Part shown: in pieces, positions 1-11,331 of the stretch
How the letters are laid out: each line of letters starts with the position of its first letter
Numbering within the stretch: position 1 is the stretch's first letter
Assembly (NCBI GenBank): GCA_900315085.1
Contig: OMXW01000016.1
Coordinates: 1 to 45,284 of the forward strand
Reading direction: 5' to 3'
DNA: 45,284 nt
Source: an uncultured Eubacteriales bacterium
Lineage (GTDB): Bacteria > Bacillota > Clostridia > Oscillospirales > Acutalibacteraceae
The notes under the pieces: model-generated
What the model was told of the DNA's origin: nothing
The model's input: the letters and a program-made list of their open reading frames with translations, nothing else
The model's database searches: none
Translations under genes and position numbers: made by a program

Positions 1-308
1 AATCCGCGGTTGATCTCGCCCTGCCTTGCGTAGACGGAGTAATCGCAGATTTTATGGAGCGTGTTTTCAAGCTCCTGAGGGGTACAGAGCAAATTGTCGT
101 CGTCACGGCTGATTGACAGTCCGCCGTTTTTTGTTAAGTAAAATACTCCGTCGGCGCAGCTAACCGACACGGGCTTGTTCACCCTGAGCCTGATTTCCTG
201 CGCGGAGGCGGATAGCTGAGCAGCTTGGTTGAGCAGCGCGTTTTTCAGCTTTGAGCTGAGATAATCAGCCGCCTGACCGAGCCTTTGTCCGTCGTTCGTT
301 TTGCACAT
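1..308 (-). CDS. spoIIIAA: Stage III sporulation protein AA, N-terminal part (cut by window edge)
   Basis: This is the first ~102 codons of a minus-strand gene that runs off the left edge. SpoIIIAA is the ATPase of the SpoIIIA channel between mother cell and forespore. The fragment shows the family's N-terminal features: an EIRLRVNKPV segment near residue 38 and the KICDYSVYARQGEINRGF stretch just before the edge, which in the family leads into the ATPase core. The ATG at 308-306 has a good GGAGG site 6-7 bases upstream. A sigma-E-like promoter precedes it and a terminator isolates it from the upstream phosphatase gene. The Walker motifs lie outside the window, so the call rests on the N-terminal region only. 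Confidence 0.85.
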   Translation of the reverse strand, partial: MCKTNDGQRLGQAADYLSSKLKNALLNQAAQLSASAQEIRLRVNKPVSVSCADGVFYLTKNGGLSISRDDDNLLCTPQELENTLHKICDYSVYARQGEINRG

Positions 309-334
309 TTTGATTCCTCCGATTGTTGATAGTA

Positions 335-364
335 ATTCATATGCGGACAAGGCTGCGATTATGA
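335..364 (-). promoter_or_regulatory. Sigma-E-like promoter of spoIIIAA
   Basis: On the minus strand, TCATAAT (364-358) is followed by a 14-base spacer and CATATGAAT (343-335). This resembles the sigma-E pattern (ATA-type -35 box, about 14 bases, CATA-type -10 box). The spoIIIA operon of Bacillus is known to be sigma-E dependent, which fits. Boxes were matched by eye. Confidence 0.45.
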
Positions 365-378
365 ATGGTTTTAAACGC

Positions 379-414
379 AAAAAAGACTCAAAACCCGATT
401 GGGTTCTGAGTCTT
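379..414 (-). terminator. Rho-independent terminator of the ligA-phosphatase operon
   Basis: AAGACTCAAAACCC (383-396) pairs with GGGTTCTGAGTCTT (401-414) around a GATT loop, with one wobble position. The minus-strand transcript then runs into a T-run (379-384). Confidence 0.8.
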
Positions 415-430
415 TGGTTAACGCATAATC

Positions 431-530
431 GCAGGGAGCTGTCGCATTAAGCGATTATTACCTGAAAATGTCATTTCGACCAAGCGAAGCGCGCGGAGAA
501 ATCCCCTAATGCAATAGCAATTCGCTTCCT
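431..530. repeat. Half copy of repeat family B (GTCATTTCGACC type)
   Basis: This stretch contains GCTGTCGCATTAAG and then ATGTCATTTCGACCAAGCG through GGAGAAATCCCC. The same order is found in the left half of the full element at 12099-12261. The right half is missing here, so it is a truncated copy lying between the phosphatase gene and its terminator. Confidence 0.7.
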
Positions 531-533
531 ACC

Positions 534-3616
<3,083 letters not shown>

Positions 3617-3620
3617 TTAT

Positions 3621-4190
3621 TTATTCTGCGGAGGTCGCTTTTTCTCTTAGGAAGGTGCTCTCCAAATCCGCGAGGTGCAGCTTAACCGCGAGCGGATAGC
3701 GGTCGTACGCCTGACTGATCGTATTGCTGTTTTTGTCGCCGAACTCGCCCATGTGCCAGCGGATCGCCGCCGCTTCCTCGATTTTGAGCCGCATTTTGCG
3801 CTCAATAAGAAATACGCTTTTTTCGCCGTGACCGTAGGGGAACATGTCGTCGATCGAATAATACGGCACCTTCTCCCACTGACCTGTCTTTTCGTTTTTG
3901 ACGTTGCGCGTTGAAACCTTGTAGAACTGCGCCTTGCATAAATCGTGAAGCAGCGCGCAGATTGCAAAGCTTTCCATGCTGTCTGTTTCAGCGTCAAAGT
4001 GCTTTTCTACCATGGTGTTGAACACGCTCACCGAGTGCATTACAAGTCCGTGCTCAAACGCGCAGTGGTATCGCGTGCTCGCCGGAGCGGTGAAAAAGTC
4101 GGTGCGCTTTATCCATTCAAGCAGCTCCTCCGCTCCCTGACGCTTGATGTGTGTGTTGTAGATTTCTATAAATTGTTCCTGATACGTCAT
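3621..4190 (-). CDS. HD domain phosphohydrolase
   Basis: This 189-residue cytosolic protein has an HD-superfamily metal site. A histidine-rich segment around residues 42-52 (HCAFEHGLVMH) is followed by the HD doublet LLHDLCK at 82-83 and further histidines (YGHGEK, WHMGEFG). HD proteins hydrolyse phosphomonoesters or phosphodiesters, often of nucleotides. The substrate cannot be read from the sequence. It is the first gene of a tight operon with ligA, which hints at a nucleotide or nucleic acid role but does not prove it. The start is ATG at 4190 with AAAAGGGG upstream. Confidence 0.8.
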   Translation of the reverse strand: MTYQEQFIEIYNTHIKRQGAEELLEWIKRTDFFTAPASTRYHCAFEHGLVMHSVSVFNTMVEKHFDAETDSMESFAICALLHDLCKAQFYKVSTRNVKNEKTGQWEKVPYYSIDDMFPYGHGEKSVFLIERKMRLKIEEAAAIRWHMGEFGDKNSNTISQAYDRYPLAVKLHLADLESTFLREKATSAE

Positions 4191-4220
4191 TTTATCACTG
4201 CCCCTTTTAATAGAGTTTTA

Positions 4221-4350
4221 GGGAACGACCCCTGTGTCGTTCCTGAGTTGAAATTTGAAAGTTACAGTAGGGTTCGGTCTTGACCGAACCGAGGTTGAAA
4301 ACAATACGTTTGTTCATAGCCGGCGGTACGGTCAAGACCGTACCCTACAA
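4221..4350. repeat. Cluster of palindromes including a family A repeat pair
   Basis: Three hairpins lie in tandem. The first is GGGAACGACC..GTCGTTCC at about 4221-4244. The other two form a family A element (4264-4349): GTAGGGTTCGGTC..GACCGAACC, a ~35-base spacer, then GGTACGGTC..GACCGTACCCTACA. The outer ends are GTAGGG and CCCTAC. The same architecture recurs at six other places in this window. Confidence 0.75.
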
Positions 4351-4365
4351 TCTTTATCCCAAAAG

Positions 4366-4650
4366 ATGTCATTTCGACTAAGCGAAGCGCACGGAGAAAT
4401 CCCCATATGATAGAAGTCGGTTTCCTTTTTTGAGAGTTTATAGTTTAGAGTTTAGAGTTATGGTCGTGAAGATAGGTTTGCTTTTCATAAACGTTATTTT
4501 CCCGACCGTATTTTTATTGTAGGAAACGTTGTTTTCCTAAATATAATCGGTATGATAGGATAACATGTTTAGCGGGCGTGCAATGCACGCCCCTACAATT
4601 GAAGTTCGTTTCCTTTTTTGGGGATTCCTCGACTTCGCTCGGAATGACAT
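4366..4650. repeat. Mosaic of intergenic repeat modules (families B and A)
   Basis: No gene is visible between 4191 and 4836. A family B half (4366-4404) is followed by a GTTTAGAGTTTAGAGTT tract, a GGTCGTG..CCCGACC module (about 4460-4507), and a family A element (4518-4597) ending CAATGCACGCCCCTACA. A reversed family B half (4620-4650, GGGATTCCTCGACTTCGC) closes the block. The same modules recur in another order at 32586-32870. Confidence 0.7.
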
Positions 4651-4764
4651 CTATTTTATATAAAACATAGTTCCCATTGCCCTCACAACTTCCGTTATTT
4701 CTATTTTGTCCCGCGAAACGGAAAACGTCATCTATAAAGAAACGTAAAGTACGCGACTTGAAAT

Positions 4765-4808
4765 AAAAAGGGCGGACTCAAAATTCAGGTTGAGTTTTGA
4801 GTCGGCCC
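4765..4808 (-). terminator. Terminator of the cmk-plsC-ispH/rpsA operon
   Basis: GGGCGGACTCAAAA pairs with TTTTGAGTCGGCCC (one mismatch) about 30 bases after the ispH/rpsA stop. On the minus strand the stem is followed by CCCTTTTTATTTC. Confidence 0.8.
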
Positions 4809-4836
4809 TCCTATGTTTTATGTTATTTTTTACAGA

Positions 4837-6855
4837 TTATTCTGCGTCCTGAGCTGCTTCCTCAACAGCTTCTTCTGCTGCTTCCTCAACGGGAGCTGCT
4901 GCCTTTACGGGAGCCTGCTCGTCCTCGGGAAGAAGCGCTCTCATTGAAAGGCTTACGCGCTTTTTCTCAAAGTCGATCGCTGTGATTTTTGCGTCAACTG
5001 TCTCGCCTACTGTGAGAACATCGGCAGGCTTGTCGATTCTCTTGTTGGCGATCTGAGAAATATGGATAAGACCGTCGATTCCGGGAATGATGTTAGCGAA
5101 TGCGCCGAAGGTTGTAAGACCTACGATCGTTGCCTTAACAACTGTGCCCTCGGGATAATCTCTCTTGAGGATCTCCCACGGATTGTCCTCAGCGTTCTTG
5201 AAGCCGAGCGAGATCTTCTTGGTTTCCTCGTTGATGTCCTTAACGTATACGTCAACTGTGTCGCCAACGTTAACAACCTCTGAGGGATGCTTGATGTGAG
5301 TCCATGAGAGCTCGGAGATGTGGATCATGCCGAATACGCCGCCGAGGTCAACAAACGCGCCGTAGCTTGTGAGCGACTTAACAACGCCCTGATAACGCTT
5401 GCCGATTTCGCAGTTCTTCCAGAACTCCTCGCGCTGAGCAGCTCTCTGCTCCTTGAGCACGCTGCGGATTGAACCGATAGCTCTTTTATATCTGCCGCGC
5501 TGTGAAACCTCGATAAGGCGGAAGTCAACTTCCTGACCCACGAGATCCTCAAGCTTTTCGTCGCGTGAAGCGGTTGCCTGAGAAGCAGGGATGAATACTC
5601 TTACGCCGTTGTAAAGAACGATCACGCCGCCCTTAACAGCCTCTGTAACCTTGCTTGAAAGGATCTCCTGAGAATCAACCTTATCCTGAAGCTCCTCCCA
5701 GCTCTTCTGCGCGTCAACTCTGCGCTTTGAAAGCATGATGGTGCCTTCCTGGTCGTTTGTTTTCATAATGAGCAGTTCGATCTGGTCGCCAACCTTAACA
5801 ACGTCCTCGGGCTTTACGTTAGGATCGTTTGAAAGCTCTGCCACAGGAACAAAGCCTGTTTGTTTTCTGCCTACGTCTACCTGTACTTCATTAGGCGCGA
5901 TGCTGATGACTGTACCCATTACCCTCTCGTTAGTATTTAAATTTTTGAGGGATTCTTCAAGCAACTCCTCAAAAGATTCTTCAACATTTGTTTCACCGGA
6001 TTTGATTTCTTCACTCATTGTATCCAGTACCTCCTTTATTATCCTCGCGGGCGTTGAAGCGCCTGCGGTTACGCCTATGTTCACTGCATTGTGAAGCGAT
6101 GCCAAATCAAGCTCGCCGACGGTTTCAATAAGTACGGTATTCGGACAGCGCTTTTTGCAGATATCAAAAAGCTTGTTAGTATTTGAACTGTGCCTGTCTC
6201 CTATTACTATCATAAAGTCGGACTGAGCGGCAATTTCAGCCGCCTCGTTTTGCCTAACTGACGTAGCATTACATATTGTATCAAAAATTTTTGCGTTTGT
6301 ACATAGTTTTTTTATTTTTTTTACAGAGTTTTTCCATTCATTTATGTCAAATGTTGTTTGAGCAACAATTTTAAGGTTTTTATTTTTCTGTAAAAGAATA
6401 TTAGGCAATATTTCGTCCAATTCAGCCTCATTATTGAAGGCAAAATACTCACAGGCGCAGTTGCCTATTATTCCCTGAACCTCGGGATGATTTTGATTTC
6501 CCGCAATCAATACCACGTCGTTTTGCGCGTCGGCTTCGGCAACAATGCGGTGGATTTTCTTGACGAACGGACAGGTGGCGTCGCGGTAATCAAGTCCTCT
6601 GCTGTCGAGCTCGTCGGTAACGCTCTTCGGAACGCCGTGAGAGCGGATTATCAGAGTTTCGTCCTGAGCGACCTCGTCTATGCTGTCAACGGGACGGCAG
6701 CCCTTTTGTTTAAGCTCCGACACCATCTCCATGTTGTGGATTATCGGGCCGAGGGTGCATACCTTGACGTTTTTATCGAGAAGCTCGTAAACCATGTTAA
6801 CCGCGCGGTTCACTCCAAAGCAGAAGCCTGCCGACTCAGCCTTTCTTATTGTCAA
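4837..6855 (-). CDS. ispH-rpsA: Fused 4-hydroxy-3-methylbut-2-enyl diphosphate reductase and ribosomal protein S1
   Basis: Residues 1 to about 283 are IspH (LytB), the iron-sulfur enzyme of the last MEP isoprenoid step. Its cluster cysteines are C12 (GFCFGV), C95 (DATCPF) and C195 (TICNAT), and GPIIHN and NQNHPEVQG carry substrate histidines. After a short acidic linker, four S1 RNA-binding domains follow at roughly 311-378, 395-462, 484-552 and 569-637. An Ala/Glu-rich tail ends the protein. The fusion is known from many Clostridia. The start is TTG at 6855 with GGGAGGA nine bases upstream, inside the end of plsC (20-base overlap). Confidence 0.95.
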   Translation of the reverse strand: MTIRKAESAGFCFGVNRAVNMVYELLDKNVKVCTLGPIIHNMEMVSELKQKGCRPVDSIDEVAQDETLIIRSHGVPKSVTDELDSRGLDYRDATCPFVKKIHRIVAEADAQNDVVLIAGNQNHPEVQGIIGNCACEYFAFNNEAELDEILPNILLQKNKNLKIVAQTTFDINEWKNSVKKIKKLCTNAKIFDTICNATSVRQNEAAEIAAQSDFMIVIGDRHSSNTNKLFDICKKRCPNTVLIETVGELDLASLHNAVNIGVTAGASTPARIIKEVLDTMSEEIKSGETNVEESFEELLEESLKNLNTNERVMGTVISIAPNEVQVDVGRKQTGFVPVAELSNDPNVKPEDVVKVGDQIELLIMKTNDQEGTIMLSKRRVDAQKSWEELQDKVDSQEILSSKVTEAVKGGVIVLYNGVRVFIPASQATASRDEKLEDLVGQEVDFRLIEVSQRGRYKRAIGSIRSVLKEQRAAQREEFWKNCEIGKRYQGVVKSLTSYGAFVDLGGVFGMIHISELSWTHIKHPSEVVNVGDTVDVYVKDINEETKKISLGFKNAEDNPWEILKRDYPEGTVVKATIVGLTTFGAFANIIPGIDGLIHISQIANKRIDKPADVLTVGETVDAKITAIDFEKKRVSLSMRALLPEDEQAPVKAAAPVEEAAEEAVEEAAQDAE

Positions 6856-7468
6856 CTCTGTCTTCCTCCCTCATTCGCCTGATTTCACCCATAATGGCGT
6901 TTGTGGCGGTTTTAATCTCGCGGCGGCCGCCCTCTGCGGTAAGCCCCATGTCCTCCGAGGTAAGCGGCTTTGAAAAGTGTATCACGCGCTTTGCAAAGCG
7001 GTGCTTGGGGTTGCCGGTTATTGTGATGCAGGCGGGAACTACGGGAAGCATTGTCTGCTGAGCCACAAGCGCGCAGCCGCTGCGCGGACGCATAAGCTCG
7101 CCTGTTTTTGTCCTGCCGCCCTCGAGGAAGATCGTCATAACGTTTCCCTCGCAGAGGATTTCCTCGCCTGTTTTGATTGCCTTTCCGTCGCCTGCTCCGC
7201 GCTCAACCGGGAACGCTCCGAGGTGGCGGATTATGAAGGAAGCGAATTTATTTCTGAAAAGCTCTGATTTTGCCATAAAAAACAGTCTGCGTTTCTGAGC
7301 AAGACCGAGCAGCACGGGGTCTGAAAACGACAGGTGGTTGCACGCCAATATTACTCCGCCCTGCTTTGGCATGTTTTCGCTGCCTATAACCTTGTAGCGG
7401 TAGATAAGCTTATATGCAGGCAGCAAAAGCACCTTTCCGATTGAATACAGAACCTTTGATTGTCCCAT
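6836..7468 (-). CDS. plsC: 1-acyl-sn-glycerol-3-phosphate acyltransferase
   Basis: The 210-residue protein adds the second acyl chain to lysophosphatidic acid at the membrane during phospholipid synthesis. It has the acyltransferase block NHLSFSD (H45, D50: the HX4D motif) and a second block FLEGGRTKTGE in place of the usual FPEGTR. An N-terminal hydrophobic stretch (LLLPAYKLIYRY) could attach it to the membrane. Its ATG overlaps the cmk stop by one base (TGATG), so the two are probably translationally coupled. The cmk-plsC-ispH-rpsA order is a familiar clostridial arrangement. Confidence 0.92.
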   Translation of the reverse strand: MGQSKVLYSIGKVLLLPAYKLIYRYKVIGSENMPKQGGVILACNHLSFSDPVLLGLAQKRRLFFMAKSELFRNKFASFIIRHLGAFPVERGAGDGKAIKTGEEILCEGNVMTIFLEGGRTKTGELMRPRSGCALVAQQTMLPVVPACITITGNPKHRFAKRVIHFSKPLTSEDMGLTAEGGRREIKTATNAIMGEIRRMREEDRVDNKKG

Positions 7469-8136
7469 CAGATTTTCTCCTTTATTACGGATATTATTGC
7501 GTTGACGCTCTGCTCAAAATCGAGCTCGGTAGTGTCAACGGTAACGCTGTCCTCGGCAGCCTTGAGCGGAGCTGTTTTGCGGTGGGTATCGTTGTAGTCG
7601 CGCTCGATCACGTCGCTTAGTATGTCCTCATATTTTACGCTCATACCCTTCTCAATAAGCTCCTTGTAACGTCTGCCCGCTCTTGCCTCGGGAGAGGCGG
7701 TGAGGAAGATTTTTACCTGAGCGTCGGGAAGTACTACGGTTCCGATGTCGCGGCCGTCCATGATTATGTCGTTTGTCTTTGCCATGTCGCGCTGGAGATC
7801 AAGGAGATAAGCGCGGACGTTTGGGATCGCTGAAATTTTTGATGCGGTCATTGAAGCCTCGGGTGTGCGGATCTCGCCCGATACGTCCTCGCCGTTGAGG
7901 AGTACGACCTGCTCGCCCTTATCGTTGAAGGTGAGCTCTACGGTTATTTTTTCAAGGAGCGCGTCAACCTCGGGAGAGTCGACAGGCTCAACGCCGGCGC
8001 GGGAAGCCGCAAGTCCGATTGTGCGGTAGAGCGCGCCTGTGTCTACATAAATAAAGCCCAGCTCCTTTGCCGCGCGTTTTGCTATTGAGGATTTGCCTGC
8101 TCCCGCAGGTCCGTCAAGTGCTACTGCTGTTGGCAT
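7468..8136 (-). CDS. cmk: Cytidylate kinase
   Basis: The enzyme phosphorylates CMP and dCMP. The 222-residue length is normal. The P-loop is GPAGAGKSS at residues 9-17, followed by YVDTGALYR (nucleoside binding), and MDGRDIGTVVLPDA carries the arginine- and aspartate-rich CMP-binding motif. The start is ATG at 8136 with AAAGAAAGG upstream. It is the first gene of the operon with plsC and ispH/rpsA. Confidence 0.96.
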   Translation of the reverse strand: MPTAVALDGPAGAGKSSIAKRAAKELGFIYVDTGALYRTIGLAASRAGVEPVDSPEVDALLEKITVELTFNDKGEQVVLLNGEDVSGEIRTPEASMTASKISAIPNVRAYLLDLQRDMAKTNDIIMDGRDIGTVVLPDAQVKIFLTASPEARAGRRYKELIEKGMSVKYEDILSDVIERDYNDTHRKTAPLKAAEDSVTVDTTELDFEQSVNAIISVIKEKI

Positions 8137-8293
8137 TTTTATATTTTCCTTTCTTTTTTTAATTCGCGTTCTTAACGTTTATTTATTGATGAAAATTTCT
8201 CTTTCGCGAGAATACATAATCTATTGGAAACTATGAGGGCAAAAGGAACAACGTTTTAATTTTTTGCTTCCTTTCTAAGCTACTCTCTATTAT

Positions 8294-8377
8294 TGTAGGG
8301 TACGGTCTTGACCGTACCGCAAATCATGAGCAAACGTATTGTTTTCAACCACGGTTCGGTCAAGACCGAACCCTACA
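8294..8377. repeat. Family A repeat pair between BaiN-like gene and cmk
   Basis: TGTAGGGTACGGTC..GACCGTACC is joined by a ~33-base spacer to GGTTCGGTC..GACCGAACCCTACA. Its reverse complement matches 4264-4349 closely, including a spacer reading GTTGAAAACAATACGTTTG. It occupies most of the gap between 8137 and 8406, and no gene is seen there. Confidence 0.8.
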
Positions 8378-8406
8378 GATCAAATCATAATCTTCGTTCC
8401 CTACAG

Positions 8407-9636
8407 CTATACACAGCTTTGTCCGGCGAGCCTGCCCGTGCTCCACGCTATCTGCAGATTGAATCCGCCCGTGTACGCGTCGCAGTCTATTACCTCGCCT
8501 GCGAAGAACAGTCCGCTTACAAGCTTGCTCTCCATTGTTTTTGGGTTGATTTCGGTTGTTTTTACGCCGCCCGAGGTGACTATTGCCTCCTCAATGGGGC
8601 GGAAGCCGCTCAGCTCAATTGCAAATCCCTTTAAAAGCTTTGCGAGGTAGCGGCGCTCCTCCTTGGTGATCACGTTACACTTTTTGTCAAACGGCACGCC
8701 CCAGCGCTTTAACACGGGGACTATTATCTTTTTGGGAAGAAGCTTTGAAAACGCGTTTGATACGTCCTTGTTCGCGTTTGCTCCGAACTCGTTTTGGAGC
8801 CGCTTGTCGAGCTGTTCAAAGCTCAGCGCCGGCTTTAAATCGATTACCGCGGTGTACTGTCCGCTTTTGATGTCGCGGATGTGCGAGCTTGCGGAGAGCA
8901 CCATGGGGCCGCTTATTCCGAAGTGAGTGAAAAGCATTTCTCCGAAGTCGGAGTATATTTCTTTATTGGAATTATTATCGACGATTTTAAGGCTGACGTT
9001 TTTAAGCGACAAGCCCTGCATACTTTTGCAGTCGTTGTCGGGGCTTTCGAGCGGTACAAGCGATGGTTTAAGCTCGGTCACGGTGTGACCTGCCTGCCGC
9101 GCGAGGGTGTAGCCGTCGCCCGTTGAGCCCGTGAGCGGATAGCTTTTTCCGCCGCAGCAGATTATTACGCTGTCGGCGTAATACGTTTCGTTTTGGCACT
9201 CCACTCCGACCGCCTCGCCGTTTTCGGTGAGCAGCTTTACGGCGGTGTCGTTTACGATTTTTACGCCCGAATCAAACGCAAAGCGGCGCATTGCGTCAAC
9301 TACGTCAACCGCCTTGTCGGACTGCGGAAACACGCGGTTTCCCCTCTCGGTTTTTGTTGCAAGTCCGAGGCTTTCAAAAAAGTCTATTGTGTCCGCAGGT
9401 GTGAAATTGTTGACTGCGGAATATAAAAATCTGCCGTTTACGGGCACATTGTTTATAAAGGTCTGAACGTCGCAGTTATTGCAGAGGTTACAGCGCCCCT
9501 TGCCCGTTATCATTATTTTTCTGCCTACGCGCGGATTTTTTTCAATCAGCGTGACCTTGGCTCCGTACTCGGCCGCCGAGCCTGCCGCCATTAGTCCTGC
9601 CGCTCCCGCGCCGATAACAGCTACCTTTTTAACCAT
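8407..9636 (-). CDS. BaiN/HI0933-like flavoprotein (NAD(P)/FAD-dependent oxidoreductase)
   Basis: This 409-residue flavoprotein has an N-terminal Rossmann fold (GAGAAGLMAAG at 9-19) followed by GRKIMITGKGRCNLCNN, the signature of the HI0933/BaiN/RdsA family. The C-terminal FAD motif SGLFFAGEVIDCDAYTGG is also present. Some members reduce bile acids, but most have no known substrate, so no symbol is given. The ATG lies eight bases inside the end of the RpiR gene, with its ribosome site (GGCGGAG) within that gene. The two are therefore co-translated. Confidence 0.88.
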   Translation of the reverse strand: MVKKVAVIGAGAAGLMAAGSAAEYGAKVTLIEKNPRVGRKIMITGKGRCNLCNNCDVQTFINNVPVNGRFLYSAVNNFTPADTIDFFESLGLATKTERGNRVFPQSDKAVDVVDAMRRFAFDSGVKIVNDTAVKLLTENGEAVGVECQNETYYADSVIICCGGKSYPLTGSTGDGYTLARQAGHTVTELKPSLVPLESPDNDCKSMQGLSLKNVSLKIVDNNSNKEIYSDFGEMLFTHFGISGPMVLSASSHIRDIKSGQYTAVIDLKPALSFEQLDKRLQNEFGANANKDVSNAFSKLLPKKIIVPVLKRWGVPFDKKCNVITKEERRYLAKLLKGFAIELSGFRPIEEAIVTSGGVKTTEINPKTMESKLVSGLFFAGEVIDCDAYTGGFNLQIAWSTGRLAGQSCV

Positions 9637-10510
9637 TCTGCTCCGCCTTTTCGTCGTGATTGGCGTATACGCCGTCGCGGTTCCATACCTGCTCGAGCTG
9701 ACGGAAGGTTTCGCTTACCTCGTCCTTCTTTTTGAGCACGGTCGCAACTATCAGCGCGTTGATAAGGCTGAGCGGCGCTACGAGCGAATCTACTATTGAA
9801 GCCATATCGCTGCGCGCGATCAGAATTGAGTCAGCCGACTGTACAAGCGGTGACGCCATGCTGTCGGTGATCGCGATTGCGTGCGCTCCGCGTGAACGCG
9901 CAAAGTCCATTGCCTCAACAGCCATTTTGCTGTATCGGGGGAACGATACGCCGATTATTACGTCGTCCTTTGTCATTCTGAAAATGTGCTCGTAGGTCGA
10001 GGTGTTTGAGGTGGTGTTTATTGTTACTACATTGTCGAAAATAAGCTCAAAGTAATATGCGAGGAAGTTCGCTATTGCCGCCGTTGAGCGCACTCCGAAG
10101 ATGTAGATCCGCTTTGCCGAGCAAATCTGGTCAACCGCGCGGTTGAAGTCCTCGTGAGAGGTCTCCTCGATCGTGCGGCGGATTTTTTCGATATCCTGAC
10201 CGAGAACGCTGTCGAGTACATTTGCGTCGCCTATTCGTCCCGAGGTGACCTCGATTCTCTGCACAGAGGTGAGCTTGTTGCGGATCATCTCCTGCATCGC
10301 CTTTTGCAGGCGCGGATAGCCGTCGTAGCCGAGCTCAGTCGCAAAACGCACAACGGTGCTCTCGCTCACTCCCACGGTTTCGCCGAGCTTTGAGGCGGTC
10401 ATGAACGCCGCCTTGTCGTAGTGCTCCTCGATGTAGAGTGCGATTCGCTTTTGTCCCTTCGAAAAGCTGTTCATCATCAGGTCAATTCGTGTAAGTAAAT
10501 GTGTTATCAT
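9629..10510 (-). CDS. MurR/RpiR family transcriptional regulator
   Basis: The 293-residue protein has an N-terminal helix-turn-helix domain (residues 1-77; ASKLGETVGVSESTVVRFA is the recognition region). A SIS sugar-phosphate-binding domain follows at about 120-250 (IYIFGVRSTAAIANFL, then VIIGVSFPRYSKMAVEA). Such proteins sense phosphosugars and control sugar or amino-sugar genes. The start is ATG at 10510 with GGGAG upstream. It is expressed divergently from hisH, and an inverted repeat overlaps its promoter, which suggests autoregulation. The ligand is unknown. Confidence 0.9.
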   Translation of the reverse strand: MITHLLTRIDLMMNSFSKGQKRIALYIEEHYDKAAFMTASKLGETVGVSESTVVRFATELGYDGYPRLQKAMQEMIRNKLTSVQRIEVTSGRIGDANVLDSVLGQDIEKIRRTIEETSHEDFNRAVDQICSAKRIYIFGVRSTAAIANFLAYYFELIFDNVVTINTTSNTSTYEHIFRMTKDDVIIGVSFPRYSKMAVEAMDFARSRGAHAIAITDSMASPLVQSADSILIARSDMASIVDSLVAPLSLINALIVATVLKKKDEVSETFRQLEQVWNRDGVYANHDEKAEQNG

Positions 10511-10567
10511 TTTAACTCCCGCTTTATTTTATGGCATAGCCTTTGTTTTTTGGATTATCTGTATTTC

Positions 10568-10596
10568 ATTTTATCACAACAACTTGCAAAATTCAA
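10568..10596 (-). promoter_or_regulatory. Promoter of the RpiR-flavoprotein operon
   Basis: TTGAAT (10596-10591), a 17-base spacer and TAAAAT (10573-10568) on the minus strand fit a sigma-A promoter, about 58 bases before the RpiR start. Confidence 0.65.
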
Positions 10597-10610
10597 GAAT
10601 TATGCAAGTT
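10581..10610. promoter_or_regulatory. Inverted repeat, possible RpiR operator
   Basis: AACTTGCA (10581-10588) and TGCAAGTT (10603-10610) form a perfect 8-base inverted repeat with a 14-base centre. It covers the -35 box of the RpiR promoter. Autoregulation is inferred from position only. Confidence 0.45.
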
Positions 10611-10656
10611 TAAATCGGTAAATCATAAATATTTATGAAGTTTGTTATTCTTTTGG

Positions 10657-10685
10657 TTGCAAAAAGTTGATTGCTATGTTAAAAT
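10657..10685 (+). promoter_or_regulatory. Promoter of hisH-hisF
   Basis: TTGCAA (10657-10662), 17 bases and TAAAAT (10680-10685) lie 28 bases before the hisH ATG. Confidence 0.65.
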
Positions 10686-10713
10686 ATGCTATATAGGTAC
10701 TGGAGGTCATAAA

Positions 10714-11331
10714 ATGATTGCGATTATTGATTATAACGCAGGTAATTTGCAGAGCGTTTACAAGGCGTTTAAGCATATCGGCTGCGACTGCTTTATTACA
10801 CGCGACCGCGACGAAATCATGAACGCCGACGGCGCGGTGCTCCCGGGAGTAGGCTCTTTCGGCGACACTGTAGACACGCTCGGCGAGTTCGGCATAAAGC
10901 AGGTCGTCATTGACTATATCAAGAGCGGCAAGCCGTTTTTGGGAATATGCCTTGGACTGCAGCTTCTTTTTCCTCACAGCGAGGAAAGCCCGGGGGCTGA
11001 GGGACTTGGAATTTTTGAGGGTGAAATCAAAAGGATACCCGACGGCGAGGGGTTGAAGATCCCGCACATGGGCTGGAACAGCCTCACGGTCAATCCCAAC
11101 AGCAGACTGCTCAGAGGCATTGAGGAAAACCCCTACGTTTACTTTGTACACTCCTACTATCTTGACGCCGCCGACAAGGAGATCGTTGCGGCTCAGACAG
11201 AATACGGAGTAAAAATTGACGCGGCGGTTGAAAAGGACAACGTATTTGCCACCCAGTTCCACCCCGAAAAGAGCGGCGAGCTTGGCTTGGCCATACTTAA
11301 AAACTTTGCCGAAATCGTAGGAGGTAAATGA
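10714..11331 (+). CDS. hisH: Imidazole glycerol phosphate synthase, glutaminase subunit
   Basis: HisH releases ammonia from glutamine and passes it to HisF in histidine and purine-linked metabolism. The 205-residue class I amidotransferase has oxyanion segment PGVGSFGD, nucleophile C79 (GICLGLQ), and catalytic H183 and E185 (FHPEKSG). I chose ATG 10714 because TGGAGGT sits seven bases upstream; an upstream in-frame start at 10642 would begin before the promoter. The stop overlaps the hisF start (TGATG). No other his genes are in the window. Confidence 0.96.
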   Translation: MIAIIDYNAGNLQSVYKAFKHIGCDCFITRDRDEIMNADGAVLPGVGSFGDTVDTLGEFGIKQVVIDYIKSGKPFLGICLGLQLLFPHSEESPGAEGLGIFEGEIKRIPDGEGLKIPHMGWNSLTVNPNSRLLRGIEENPYVYFVHSYYLDAADKEIVAAQTEYGVKIDAAVEKDNVFATQFHPEKSGELGLAILKNFAEIVGGK

